A stretch of 5,246 nucleotides of DNA from positions 1 through 5,246 of the forward strand of contig JAKFWB010000125.1 in assembly GCA_021732945.1 (NCBI GenBank). The letters are read 5' to 3'. The stretch comes from Porphyrobacter sp. Lineage in GTDB: Bacteria > Pseudomonadota > Alphaproteobacteria > Sphingomonadales > Sphingomonadaceae. A program made the position numbers and the translations under genes. Positions 1-5,246 of the stretch are shown in pieces. Within the stretch, counting starts at the first letter, position 1. Each line of letters opens with the position of its first letter. Under the pieces are notes generated by a model. That model was given only the letters and a program-made list of their open reading frames with translations. It was not told the DNA's origin and did no database searches.

Positions 1-224
1 GCGGTGGGGGTGCCTAGGATAATTTGCAGGCCCGCTGCCTCCAATGTCTCAATCGCGCGGTCGAGCCAGCCCCACTCATACCGCCCCGGCTCGGGCTCGA
101 TCCGGCTCCACGCGAATTCGCCGATCCGAACGAGGGAGAGGCCCATAGCCGCCATGCGCTGCGCGTCCTCGGCCCAGATCGCTTCGGGCCAATGTTCGGG
201 ATAGTAGCAGCAGCCGAGTTTCAT
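1..224 (-). CDS. GH42 family beta-galactosidase, N-terminal part (truncated by window edge)
   Basis: This is the first 74 codons of a glycoside hydrolase family 42 beta-galactosidase; the rest lies beyond base 1. The N-terminus begins [14 protein letters not shown] and continues through [13 protein letters not shown], a GRYEWGWLD block (residues 47-55) and IILGTPT at the edge. This series is the opening of the GH42 TIM barrel, whose YYPEHWP and EFAWS blocks are very conserved. The two catalytic glutamates of the family lie further in and cannot be checked here. GH42 enzymes hydrolyse terminal beta-D-galactosides such as lactose or galacto-oligosaccharides. There is no signal peptide, so a cytoplasmic enzyme is expected. 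The ATG at 224-222 overlaps the stop codon of the upstream alpha-galactosidase (ATGA) and has a GGAGAG ribosome binding site nine bases before it. Translational coupling in a two-gene operon is therefore likely. The family call is firm; the exact substrate is not. Confidence 0.93.
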   Translation of the reverse strand, partial: MKLGCCYYPEHWPEAIWAEDAQRMAAMGLSLVRIGEFAWSRIEPEPGRYEWGWLDRAIETLEAAGLQIILGTPT

Positions 225-2329
225 TGCGGCAATCTCTCCAGCGCGATCAGCCACGCGGTTTCGGGGTGGGTGAGGGGGAGGGCAAGGCCTTGTGTCATCA
301 GCGCCGAGCCTGACAGGGTGAGGCCAGTGCGCCAAACATCGGGATTGGCGAGGTAGTGGCGAGCCTTGGGCGGCCATGGTTCGGGCAAGGTCACGCGGTA
401 GCGCGCCTCAGGCTCCAGCCCGGTGAGGCGCACGGGCGCAGCGTCGAACACTGGCGAGAAGGCCGTCTGCGCGACCAGCGCCAGTGCCTTGTCGCCGTGG
501 GTCACCATCATCCCCGTCACCGAGGGATCGGGATGCGACAGCCGCCACAGCGCGCCCTGATGCAGCACCTCGCGCCACGCCTTGTAGAGTGCGATGTGGG
601 CGGTGAGGATAGCGCGTTCATCCTCGCTCATCCGCGCCGGGTCAGCCTCGACCCCCATGTGGCCGAAGATCGCGACCTTTGCGCGGAAGTCCATGCTTAT
701 GCGCCGCCCGGTGATCGGATTGGGCGAAGGGCCGACATGGCTGCCGAGCACTTCCAGCGGCAGGAACTGCGACCATGCGGGGATGATCCGCAGGCGTTCA
801 ATCGCGTCATTGTTGTCGCTCGGCCAGACGCGGTGGGTGCGGGCGAGCACGCCGTAGTCGATCCGCCCCCCGCCGCTCGAACAGCTTTCGATTTCGACAT
901 GGGGATGCGCGGTGCGCAGCCGGTCGAGCAAGGCGTAAAAACCCTCGGTCTGCCCCGTCGCCGAGGGGAACAGGTCACGGTTGTGATCCCATTTGAGGTA
1001 GGCGATCCGGTATTCGCGCAGCAGCGCATCAAGCGCGGCGAACAGGTGATCGACCACCTCTGGCCGCGCCAGATTGAGCGCCAGCTGCCCGCGCATGGTC
1101 GGGCGCTCGCGACCCTCAAGATGCAGGCACCAATCCGGGTGCGCGCGGTAGAGGTCGCTGTCGGGCGAGACCATTTCGGGCTCGACCCACAGGCCGAAAT
1201 CCATGCCGAGCGCGTGAACGCGGTCGATCAGCGGGGCAAGGCCCTGAGGTAAAACATCGGGCGACACTGTCCAGTCGCCAAGGCTTGAGGTGTCGTCGCG
1301 CCGCCCGCCGAACCAGCCATCGTCGAGCACGAAGCGTTCAATCCCGAGCGATGCGGCATCCTCGGCCAGCGCGATCAGCGCGGGTTCGGTGAGATTGAAC
1401 CCGAGCGCCTCCCACGAATTGAGGTGGACCTTGCGCGGGCCCCAGTCCTTGCGTCCTGGAAGAACCTGGGCGCGTGTATGTTCGTGAAATCGCTGCGCAA
1501 GGGTGGAACGATCCGGGGCAAATGTGAACATCGCTGTGGGCGTGGCGTAGCTGAGTGCGTGACCCAGATCGACTTCGCCTCCGCCCCATGCTGCGCCCAT
1601 CTGGAGCATCGCGCGGCCATCGGCGCTACCCACCTTGTCGGCATCGATCCGCGCATCGTGATCGCCGCTCCAAGCGAGGTGAGCGCCGAGCACTTCACCC
1701 GACGAAGGGTCTTCAAGGATCAGCCAGTTGCCGCCGCCAAAACCGGGCTTTCCGCAGACCGATGCACGCGACCAGCCGTCAGGTGCAATCGGGCGGCTAT
1801 CCTCGCGCATCTCCCCGGCCCAACGCCCGGAGAAGCTGGTGAGGCGGGTAAAGCGGGATGGAATGGGGAGACAAAGCGCGTTCAGCCGATCCAGTACGAA
1901 ATTGCGCTTTTCCGGATTCATGATCATGGCGTTGGTGAAAACCATGCCCGCTGCACCGATCCACCAGCGTTGATCGATTTCGAGGTCGAACAAAGTGTCG
2001 ACGTAGTACAGGATCAGCTCGGTCGGATTTTGCTCCCATGCGGCCAATCGGAAATCGGTGGCGAGTTCGATGCAAGAGTGCTCGCACCGTTCACTGAGGC
2101 GTATGGCCGGCGTCCCGCTCCATCCGGCCTTGCGTTCGGGCAGCAAGCCCGGCACCGGCGGCACATCGGGCTGGCTCTCATGCCGCCCGCGTGCGCTGGC
2201 CGCTGCGAGCATGGCGAGGTCTTCGCCCTCAGGCAGGCGTGCACCAAGATAGGCAAGGTCAGCGGCCCCGCCCTCCTCCAGCGCGAACACCAGAGTCAGC
2301 GCGTCGCCATCGAGCCGCACATACTCCAA
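221..2329 (-). CDS. GH36 family alpha-galactosidase
   Basis: A 702-residue glycoside hydrolase family 36 alpha-galactosidase, about the usual length for the bacterial tetrameric type. It releases alpha-1,6-linked galactose from melibiose, raffinose and similar sugars. Residues 1 to about 300 form the N-terminal beta-sandwich, about 300-620 the TIM barrel, and the rest the small C-terminal beta domain. Visible family motifs are [13 protein letters not shown] (334-346) with LGDW (350-353), [14 protein letters not shown] (380-393), YLKWDHNRD (444-452) with the nucleophile Asp448, [11 protein letters not shown] (481-491), and SDNNDA (504-509), which matches the block carrying the acid/base Asp. 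[13 protein letters not shown] (531-543) is also typical. There is no signal peptide, so it is predicted cytoplasmic. The start chosen is TTG at 2329-2327, giving [10 protein letters not shown], because GGGAGAG lies just upstream. A GTG at 2320-2318 is a weaker alternative, and the first in-frame ATG is only at residue 40. The reading frame stays open far upstream, over the transporter gene, but that part has no family similarity. The stop overlaps the GH42 start by four bases. Substrate range is inferred from the family. Confidence 0.95.
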   Translation of the reverse strand: MEYVRLDGDALTLVFALEEGGAADLAYLGARLPEGEDLAMLAAASARGRHESQPDVPPVPGLLPERKAGWSGTPAIRLSERCEHSCIELATDFRLAAWEQNPTELILYYVDTLFDLEIDQRWWIGAAGMVFTNAMIMNPEKRNFVLDRLNALCLPIPSRFTRLTSFSGRWAGEMREDSRPIAPDGWSRASVCGKPGFGGGNWLILEDPSSGEVLGAHLAWSGDHDARIDADKVGSADGRAMLQMGAAWGGGEVDLGHALSYATPTAMFTFAPDRSTLAQRFHEHTRAQVLPGRKDWGPRKVHLNSWEALGFNLTEPALIALAEDAASLGIERFVLDDGWFGGRRDDTSSLGDWTVSPDVLPQGLAPLIDRVHALGMDFGLWVEPEMVSPDSDLYRAHPDWCLHLEGRERPTMRGQLALNLARPEVVDHLFAALDALLREYRIAYLKWDHNRDLFPSATGQTEGFYALLDRLRTAHPHVEIESCSSGGGRIDYGVLARTHRVWPSDNNDAIERLRIIPAWSQFLPLEVLGSHVGPSPNPITGRRISMDFRAKVAIFGHMGVEADPARMSEDERAILTAHIALYKAWREVLHQGALWRLSHPDPSVTGMMVTHGDKALALVAQTAFSPVFDAAPVRLTGLEPEARYRVTLPEPWPPKARHYLANPDVWRTGLTLSGSALMTQGLALPLTHPETAWLIALERLPQ
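234..239 (-). promoter_or_regulatory. Ribosome binding site of the GH42 gene
   Basis: GGAGAG on the minus strand, nine bases before the ATG at 224-222. It sits inside the last codons of the alpha-galactosidase gene (encoding Glu-Arg). It supports this ATG as the real start and suggests re-initiation by ribosomes finishing the upstream gene. Confidence 0.6.
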
Positions 2330-2334
2330 CCCGT

Positions 2335-2341
2335 CTCTCCC
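2335..2341 (-). promoter_or_regulatory. Ribosome binding site that decides the TTG start of the alpha-galactosidase
   Basis: GGGAGAG on the minus strand; its GGAG core lies seven bases before the TTG at 2329-2327. No ATG is available in frame near the expected N-terminus, so this site is the main reason for the TTG call. The next candidate, GTG at 2320-2318, has a GGAG only three bases before it, which is too close. Confidence 0.55.
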
Positions 2342-2359
2342 ATCCGCGCCCGGTGATGA

Positions 2360-2400
2360 ACAGCGCCACAAGGCTTGCCCGCCACCCGGCAATGCGCTGT
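2360..2400. repeat. Inverted repeat ACAGCGC / GCGCTGT in the divergent gap
   Basis: Seven exact bases at 2360-2366 (ACAGCGC) recur as their reverse complement at 2394-2400 (GCGCTGT), with the arm centres 34 bp apart, close to three helical turns. The right arm overlaps the candidate -10 box. A pair of operator half-sites or two weak binding sites on one face of the helix is possible. GC-rich 7-mers also recur by chance, so this is a candidate only. Confidence 0.3.
2375..2392. repeat. 18-bp dyad TTGCC-N8-GGCAA, possible operator
   Basis: TTGCC (2375-2379) and GGCAA (2388-2392) are exact reverse complements around an eight-base centre, lying inside the wider ACAGCGC dyad. The left arm coincides with the candidate -35 hexamer of the rightward promoter, a normal place for a repressor or LysR-type activator to act. 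Size and spacing fit a dimeric helix-turn-helix protein. The identity of the protein cannot be read from the sequence. Confidence 0.35.
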
Positions 2401-2403
2401 AAC
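2375..2403 (+). promoter_or_regulatory. Candidate sigma-70 promoter for the transporter-galT-galK operon
   Basis: TTGCCC (2375-2380) as -35 and TGTAAC (2398-2403) as -10, separated by 17 bases. Each box matches four of six consensus positions, including the key T, A and A of the -10. Transcription would start near 2410, leaving a leader of about 20 bases with the ribosome binding site in it. Short matches of this quality occur by chance in GC-rich DNA. The position is right, but there is no direct proof. Confidence 0.35.
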
Positions 2404-2413
2404 CGCAGCCGAC

Positions 2414-2422
2414 GAGAGGGGA
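2414..2422 (+). promoter_or_regulatory. Ribosome binding site of the SSS transporter gene
   Basis: GAGAGGGGA, ending nine bases before the ATG at 2432. This purine run is the only good Shine-Dalgarno match near the N-terminus. It selects 2432 over the earlier in-frame TTG at 2375, which coincides with the proposed -35 box, and over the later ATGs at 2444 and 2471. Confidence 0.55.
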
Positions 2423-2431
2423 AAGCGCGCA

Positions 2432-3937
2432 ATGTTCGATGCGATGGCGACTACGGATTCTGGCGCCGGTATGATTCAGATCGCGGTGTGCCTCGGCATC
2501 ACCGCGCTGGTGGCGCTGGCAACTTGGCTTACCGTGCGGCGCGGCAAGCATGATGGCTCGCGCACTGACATCTATCTGGCGGGCAAGCAGCTGTCGTGGC
2601 TGTTCGTGGCGGGATCGATCACATTGACCAACCTCTCGACCGATCAGCTGGTGGGAATGAACGGCAACCAGATGCTGCTGCTGGCGTGGTGGGAAATCAG
2701 CGGATTTGTCGGCCTGCTGATCCTCGCCTTCGTGTTCGTGCCGATCTATTACCGCTCCGGCGTGACGACCGTGACCGAGCTGCTTGAACAGCGCTATGGC
2801 GGCGGCGGCATCCGCACGCTGGTGTCGGCGCTGTTCCTGTTCGGGATGGTGCTGATTTACCTTCCAGCGGGGCTCTATTCGGGCGCGCTGTTTCTCAAGA
2901 CAGCGGGGATCGATCTGCCGCTGCTGGTGTTGGCAGCGTTTCTGGGGGTGGTCGCAGCGGCCTATACCATGGCGGGGGGCCTGCGCGCGGTGGCGGTGAT
3001 GGAGACCTATGCCGGGATTGGCGTGCTCGCCATCGCGGTGCTGATCGTGATCCTCGCCCTGAACGCGGTCGACTGGAACATCGCGCGCGGCGTGCCGGCT
3101 GAGCGGCTGACGATGGTGGGCGCGGCGGATTCGCCGATCCCGTTCCACACATTGTTCACCGGCATGATCTTCATCCAGATCTATTACTGGTCCACCAATC
3201 AGCCGATCACCCAGAAGGCGATGGCCGCCCCCACTGTGCGTGAGGCGCAGAAGGGCGTGCTGGCCGCTGCCTGCATCCGCATTCTGATTATCCCGGCGAT
3301 TGTAGTGATCCCCGGCGTGGTCGCCTTCCAGCTGTTCGGTGATATCAACGATGCCGCCTATGGCCGCTTGGTGGGCGAGGTGCTGCCGCCGTGGCTGTCA
3401 GGCGTGTTCGCTGCCGCCATCGCCGCAGCGGTGATCGCGCACACGGCGGCGGTGATGAACGCGGCCGTGGGCCTCTATTCGGTCGATTTTCATGACAAGT
3501 TCGTGGGCAAGCCCGCCAATGAATGGCGCCTGGCGAGCGTGGTGACAACGGTGCTGACGCTGACGTCAATCGCGCTGGTGCCGGTGTTCGCGACCGCGAC
3601 GAGCATCATCAACCTGCTCCAGCAATTGAACGGGCTCAGCTCGATGCCGATTCTGTCGGCCTTTATCGTCGGGCTATTGTTCACCGGGGTGGAATCGCGC
3701 GCTGCGATTGTGGGCGTGGTGTGGGGCTTTGCCCTCTATGCGTTCTACACCTTCGTGTGGCAGCCGAGCGGCGGGATCAGCTTGCATTACATCGACTTCA
3801 TGGTGGTGACTTTGGGGACAAGCGTGATCGCTGCGCTCGCCTTCAACCGCTTTGCGCTCGGCGGGCGGGCCAGCTTTGCACCGCGCAAGGTGTTTGCGCA
3901 GCTGGCCGAGCGGCCTGGGGATGAGACCTTCCGATGA
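2432..3937 (+). CDS. SSS/SLC5 family sugar symporter, probable galactose or galactoside transporter
   Basis: A 501-residue inner-membrane protein of the solute:sodium symporter family with about 13-14 hydrophobic segments. Examples are near 15-35, 53-76, 80-105, 128-155, 160-180, 188-211, 276-301, 322-350, 366-386, 404-442 and 452-472. Family landmarks are YLAGKQLSW (48-56), LTNLSTDQLVGMNG (65-78), TVTELLEQRYG (113-123), YYWSTNQPITQK (251-262) followed by REAQKG (270-275), and LQQLNGLSSMPIL (396-408). Recalled comparison puts it nearest E. coli YidK and Vibrio vSGLT. Of the vSGLT galactose contacts, Gln72, Glu88 and the gate Tyr252 are kept, while the Asn and Lys positions appear as Gln249 and Arg283. 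The sodium-site Ser-Ser (Ser-Thr in YidK) position reads Ala336-His337. The gene is first in its operon and overlaps galT by four bases, so galactose or a small galactoside is the likely cargo. A sodium-coupled mechanism is family inference and is in some doubt here. Confidence 0.9.
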   Translation: MFDAMATTDSGAGMIQIAVCLGITALVALATWLTVRRGKHDGSRTDIYLAGKQLSWLFVAGSITLTNLSTDQLVGMNGNQMLLLAWWEISGFVGLLILAFVFVPIYYRSGVTTVTELLEQRYGGGGIRTLVSALFLFGMVLIYLPAGLYSGALFLKTAGIDLPLLVLAAFLGVVAAAYTMAGGLRAVAVMETYAGIGVLAIAVLIVILALNAVDWNIARGVPAERLTMVGAADSPIPFHTLFTGMIFIQIYYWSTNQPITQKAMAAPTVREAQKGVLAAACIRILIIPAIVVIPGVVAFQLFGDINDAAYGRLVGEVLPPWLSGVFAAAIAAAVIAHTAAVMNAAVGLYSVDFHDKFVGKPANEWRLASVVTTVLTLTSIALVPVFATATSIINLLQQLNGLSSMPILSAFIVGLLFTGVESRAAIVGVVWGFALYAFYTFVWQPSGGISLHYIDFMVVTLGTSVIAALAFNRFALGGRASFAPRKVFAQLAERPGDETFR

Positions 3938-4974
3938 GCCTCGACCTCACCCGCCCGCACCGCCGCTACAACCCGCTCAGTGGCGGCTGGGTGCAGGTCT
4001 CTCCGCAGCGGATGGGGCGGCCGTGGCAGGGCGAGGTGAGCGAGCCCGATCCGCCGCCGCCAGCCTATGATCCCGCCTGCTACCTGTGCCCCGGCAATGC
4101 CCGCGTGGGGGGCGAGACGAACCCCGCGTATGACGGGGTCTATGTGTTCGACAACGATTTCCCGGCACTCGCCGAAGACCAGCTGGCCGAGATCAATCAC
4201 GATCCGCTGTTCCGCGCCGAGGCGTCGGCTGGCCTGTGCCGGGTGATCTGCTTTTCGCCCGATCATTCCAGGAGCCTGCCCGAACTGCCACTGGCGAGCA
4301 TCCGCGCAGTCATCGACATGTGGGCGGCCCAGACCGCCGAACTCGGCGCGCGTTTCGGCAACGTGCAGATTTTCGAGAACAAGGGCGCGATGATGGGCTG
4401 TTCCAACCCGCACCCCCACGGGCAGGTGTGGGCGACTGAGCACTGGGGGATTGAGGTTGCACGCGAGGATCAATGCCTGCGCGAACATCGCGAATGGTAC
4501 GAGGGGTCGCTGCTCATCGATGTGGCGGAGCGCGAGGCGGCGGGTGAGCGGGTGGTCGAGGTCAACGATGATTGGCTCGCCATCGTCCCCTTCTGGGCGG
4601 CATGGCCGTTCGAAACACTGCTGCTGCCGCGCTTTGCCGTCCAGCGGATGCCGCAGCTGACGGATGCACAGCGGGATAGTCTGGCGGCAGTGCTGAAGGC
4701 GCTCACCACCCGCTACGACAATCTGTTCGAGACCAGCTTTCCCTATTCGATGGGCTGGCATCAGGCACCCTTTGGCATGCCAGACATCGACCATTGGCAG
4801 CTCCACGCCCATTTCTACCCGCCGCTGCTGCGCTCAGCTGCGGTGCGCAAATTCATGGTCGGTTACGAGATGCTGGCCGAACCGCAGCGCGACCTCACCC
4901 CCGAACGCGCGGCTGCGATGTTGCGCGATGCCTGCCCTCTGGTGCATTACCGGGCGCGTGAAAGGGAGGCATGA
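3934..4974 (+). CDS. galT: Galactose-1-phosphate uridylyltransferase GalT
   Basis: A complete 346-residue GalT of the E. coli/human class I type. It swaps UMP between UDP-glucose and galactose-1-phosphate, giving glucose-1-phosphate and UDP-galactose in the Leloir pathway, in the cytoplasm. Landmarks are [14 protein letters not shown] (13-26), CYLC (Cys49, Cys52) with [24 protein letters not shown] (107-118), [13 protein letters not shown] (155-167) and WHQAPF (275-280) followed by [16 protein letters not shown] (287-302). The active-site triad His160-Pro-His162 is present, His162 being the expected nucleophile, with Gln164 two residues on. The zinc ligands Cys49, Cys52, His111 and His160 are all present. 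Glu178, His276, His291 and His293 match the iron site of the E. coli enzyme. The ATG overlaps the transporter stop (ATGA). The Shine-Dalgarno sequence is weak (GGGG about 13 bases upstream), so translation probably depends on coupling. The stop overlaps the galK start. The identification is secure. Confidence 0.97.
   Translation: MSLDLTRPHRRYNPLSGGWVQVSPQRMGRPWQGEVSEPDPPPPAYDPACYLCPGNARVGGETNPAYDGVYVFDNDFPALAEDQLAEINHDPLFRAEASAGLCRVICFSPDHSRSLPELPLASIRAVIDMWAAQTAELGARFGNVQIFENKGAMMGCSNPHPHGQVWATEHWGIEVAREDQCLREHREWYEGSLLIDVAEREAAGERVVEVNDDWLAIVPFWAAWPFETLLLPRFAVQRMPQLTDAQRDSLAAVLKALTTRYDNLFETSFPYSMGWHQAPFGMPDIDHWQLHAHFYPPLLRSAAVRKFMVGYEMLAEPQRDLTPERAAAMLRDACPLVHYRAREREA
4962..4969 (+). promoter_or_regulatory. 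Ribosome binding site of galK
   Basis: AAGGGAGG inside the last codons of galT. It lies one base before the ATG at 4971 and four bases before the ATG at 4974. The spacing favours 4974, though both are in frame and differ by one methionine. Confidence 0.55.
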
Positions 4975-5246
4975 TGGATCGCCGCGCACGTTTGGTCGCC
5001 CGCGCCCGCCAAGGCTTCCGACTGGCCTATGGCGCGGAACCGACGCGCTTCTTCGCCGCGCCGGGCCGGGTCAATCTGATCGGCGAGCATGTCGATTACA
5101 ATGATGGCTTCGTCCTGCCCTGCGCCATCGACCGCGAGACGATCGTGGCGCTGGGCCCGCCCGATGATGACGCGCGCTTCCCAGTGTTCGAGGCCGTCGC
5201 GCTCGACATGGGCGAAATGGCCAGCGCGCGCGACAAGTTCGATCTC
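4974..5246 (+). CDS. galK: Galactokinase GalK, N-terminal part (truncated by window edge)
   Basis: The first 91 codons of a galactokinase of the GHMP kinase superfamily; no stop is reached before the window ends. The enzyme phosphorylates alpha-D-galactose with ATP to galactose-1-phosphate, the substrate of GalT. The galactokinase signature is complete at residues 31-49: [13 protein letters not shown] followed by DGFVLP. It is preceded by FFAAP and followed by CAID. Arg32, Glu38, His39 and Asp41 match the sugar-binding and active-site residues of the human enzyme (Arg37, Glu43, His44, Asp46, from memory). The catalytic aspartate and the ATP-binding glycine-rich loop lie beyond the window. Residue 40 is Val where E. 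coli and human have Thr. The start at 4974 is chosen from the ribosome binding site spacing; 4971 would add one Met. It overlaps the end of galT, making it third in the operon. Confidence 0.96.
   Translation, partial: MDRRARLVARARQGFRLAYGAEPTRFFAAPGRVNLIGEHVDYNDGFVLPCAIDRETIVALGPPDDDARFPVFEAVALDMGEMASARDKFDL

Larger units (their letters stand above)
2330..2431. promoter_or_regulatory. Divergent intergenic control region between the galactosidase and transporter-gal operons
   Basis: The 102 bp between the two divergent start codons must hold the promoters for both operons unless one starts inside the opposite gene. It contains a plausible rightward promoter and two inverted repeats, annotated separately. 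I could not find a convincing -35/-10 pair for the leftward operon; the best leftward candidates match only about three of six positions in the -10 box. Sharing one short region suggests that both arms respond to the same galactose or galactoside signal. No regulator gene is present in the window to name the factor. Confidence 0.6.

Noticed and set aside
356..1252. 298-codon plus-strand open frame inside the alpha-galactosidase
   Set aside because: It is antisense to a clear GH36 gene covering its catalytic domain. Its composition (Arg, His, Gln, Pro rich) is that of a shadow frame, and no ribosome binding site or known motif is visible.
1424..2356. 310-codon plus-strand open frame antisense to the alpha-galactosidase N-terminal half
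   Set aside because: No recognisable protein motifs, and it is explained by third-position GC bias of the real gene on the other strand.
2375..2431. TTG at 2375 as an earlier start for the transporter
   Set aside because: It would add a polar 19-residue extension unlike the family, lacks a good ribosome binding site, and coincides with the candidate -35 box. ATG at 2432 has a strong purine-rich site upstream.
2330..3148. Minus-strand frame continuous with the alpha-galactosidase, which would make a protein of about 975 residues
   Set aside because: This extension runs antisense through the transporter gene. It is rich in Arg, His and Gln, has no domain resemblance and no start signal. It is a stop-free shadow of GC-rich coding DNA.
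3787..4812. 341-codon minus-strand open frame antisense to galT
   Set aside because: GalT on the plus strand has all catalytic and metal-binding motifs. The antisense product is an Arg/His-rich shadow without recognisable domains.
1..5246. CRISPR arrays, tRNA or rRNA genes, insertion sequences, attachment sites
   Set aside because: No regularly spaced repeats, cloverleaf-like segments, transposase motifs or long terminal repeats were seen. Nearly all bases are accounted for by five galactose-related genes.

Overview
This window holds a compact, divergently organised galactoside and galactose utilisation cluster. The DNA is GC-rich (clearly above 60% by eye), with strong G/C preference at third codon positions, ATGA-type gene overlaps and an E. 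coli-like GalT. This is what I would expect of an alphaproteobacterium, perhaps of the Sphingomonadales/Erythrobacteraceae. That placement is an inference from style and gene order, because the window contains no rRNA or other marker gene.

Layout. On the minus strand, reading leftwards from about 2329, a complete GH36 alpha-galactosidase (221-2329) overlaps by four bases the start of a GH42 beta-galactosidase (1-224, cut by the window edge). On the plus strand, reading rightwards from 2432, come a solute:sodium symporter (SSS/SLC5) family sugar transporter (2432-3937), galT (3934-4974) and the first 91 codons of galK (4974 to the window end). The two arms are separated by only 102 bp (2330-2431). 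That gap carries a plausible sigma-70 promoter for the rightward operon and two inverted repeats that could be operators. Coding density is essentially complete, and there is no other gap longer than 300 bp.

How it fits together. Neither galactosidase has a signal peptide, so both should act in the cytoplasm. They would release galactose from alpha-galactosides (melibiose or raffinose type) and beta-galactosides (lactose or galactan-oligosaccharide type). The symporter would import galactose or a small galactoside. GalK (galactose to galactose-1-phosphate) and GalT (galactose-1-phosphate + UDP-glucose to glucose-1-phosphate + UDP-galactose) then feed the Leloir pathway. GalE, GalM, a transcriptional regulator and any outer-membrane receptor are not in the window.

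I found no undescribed system. The points most worth a second look are the transporter's apparent loss of the hydroxyl residues of the canonical sodium site, the nested dyads in the divergent promoter gap, and the TTG start of the alpha-galactosidase.
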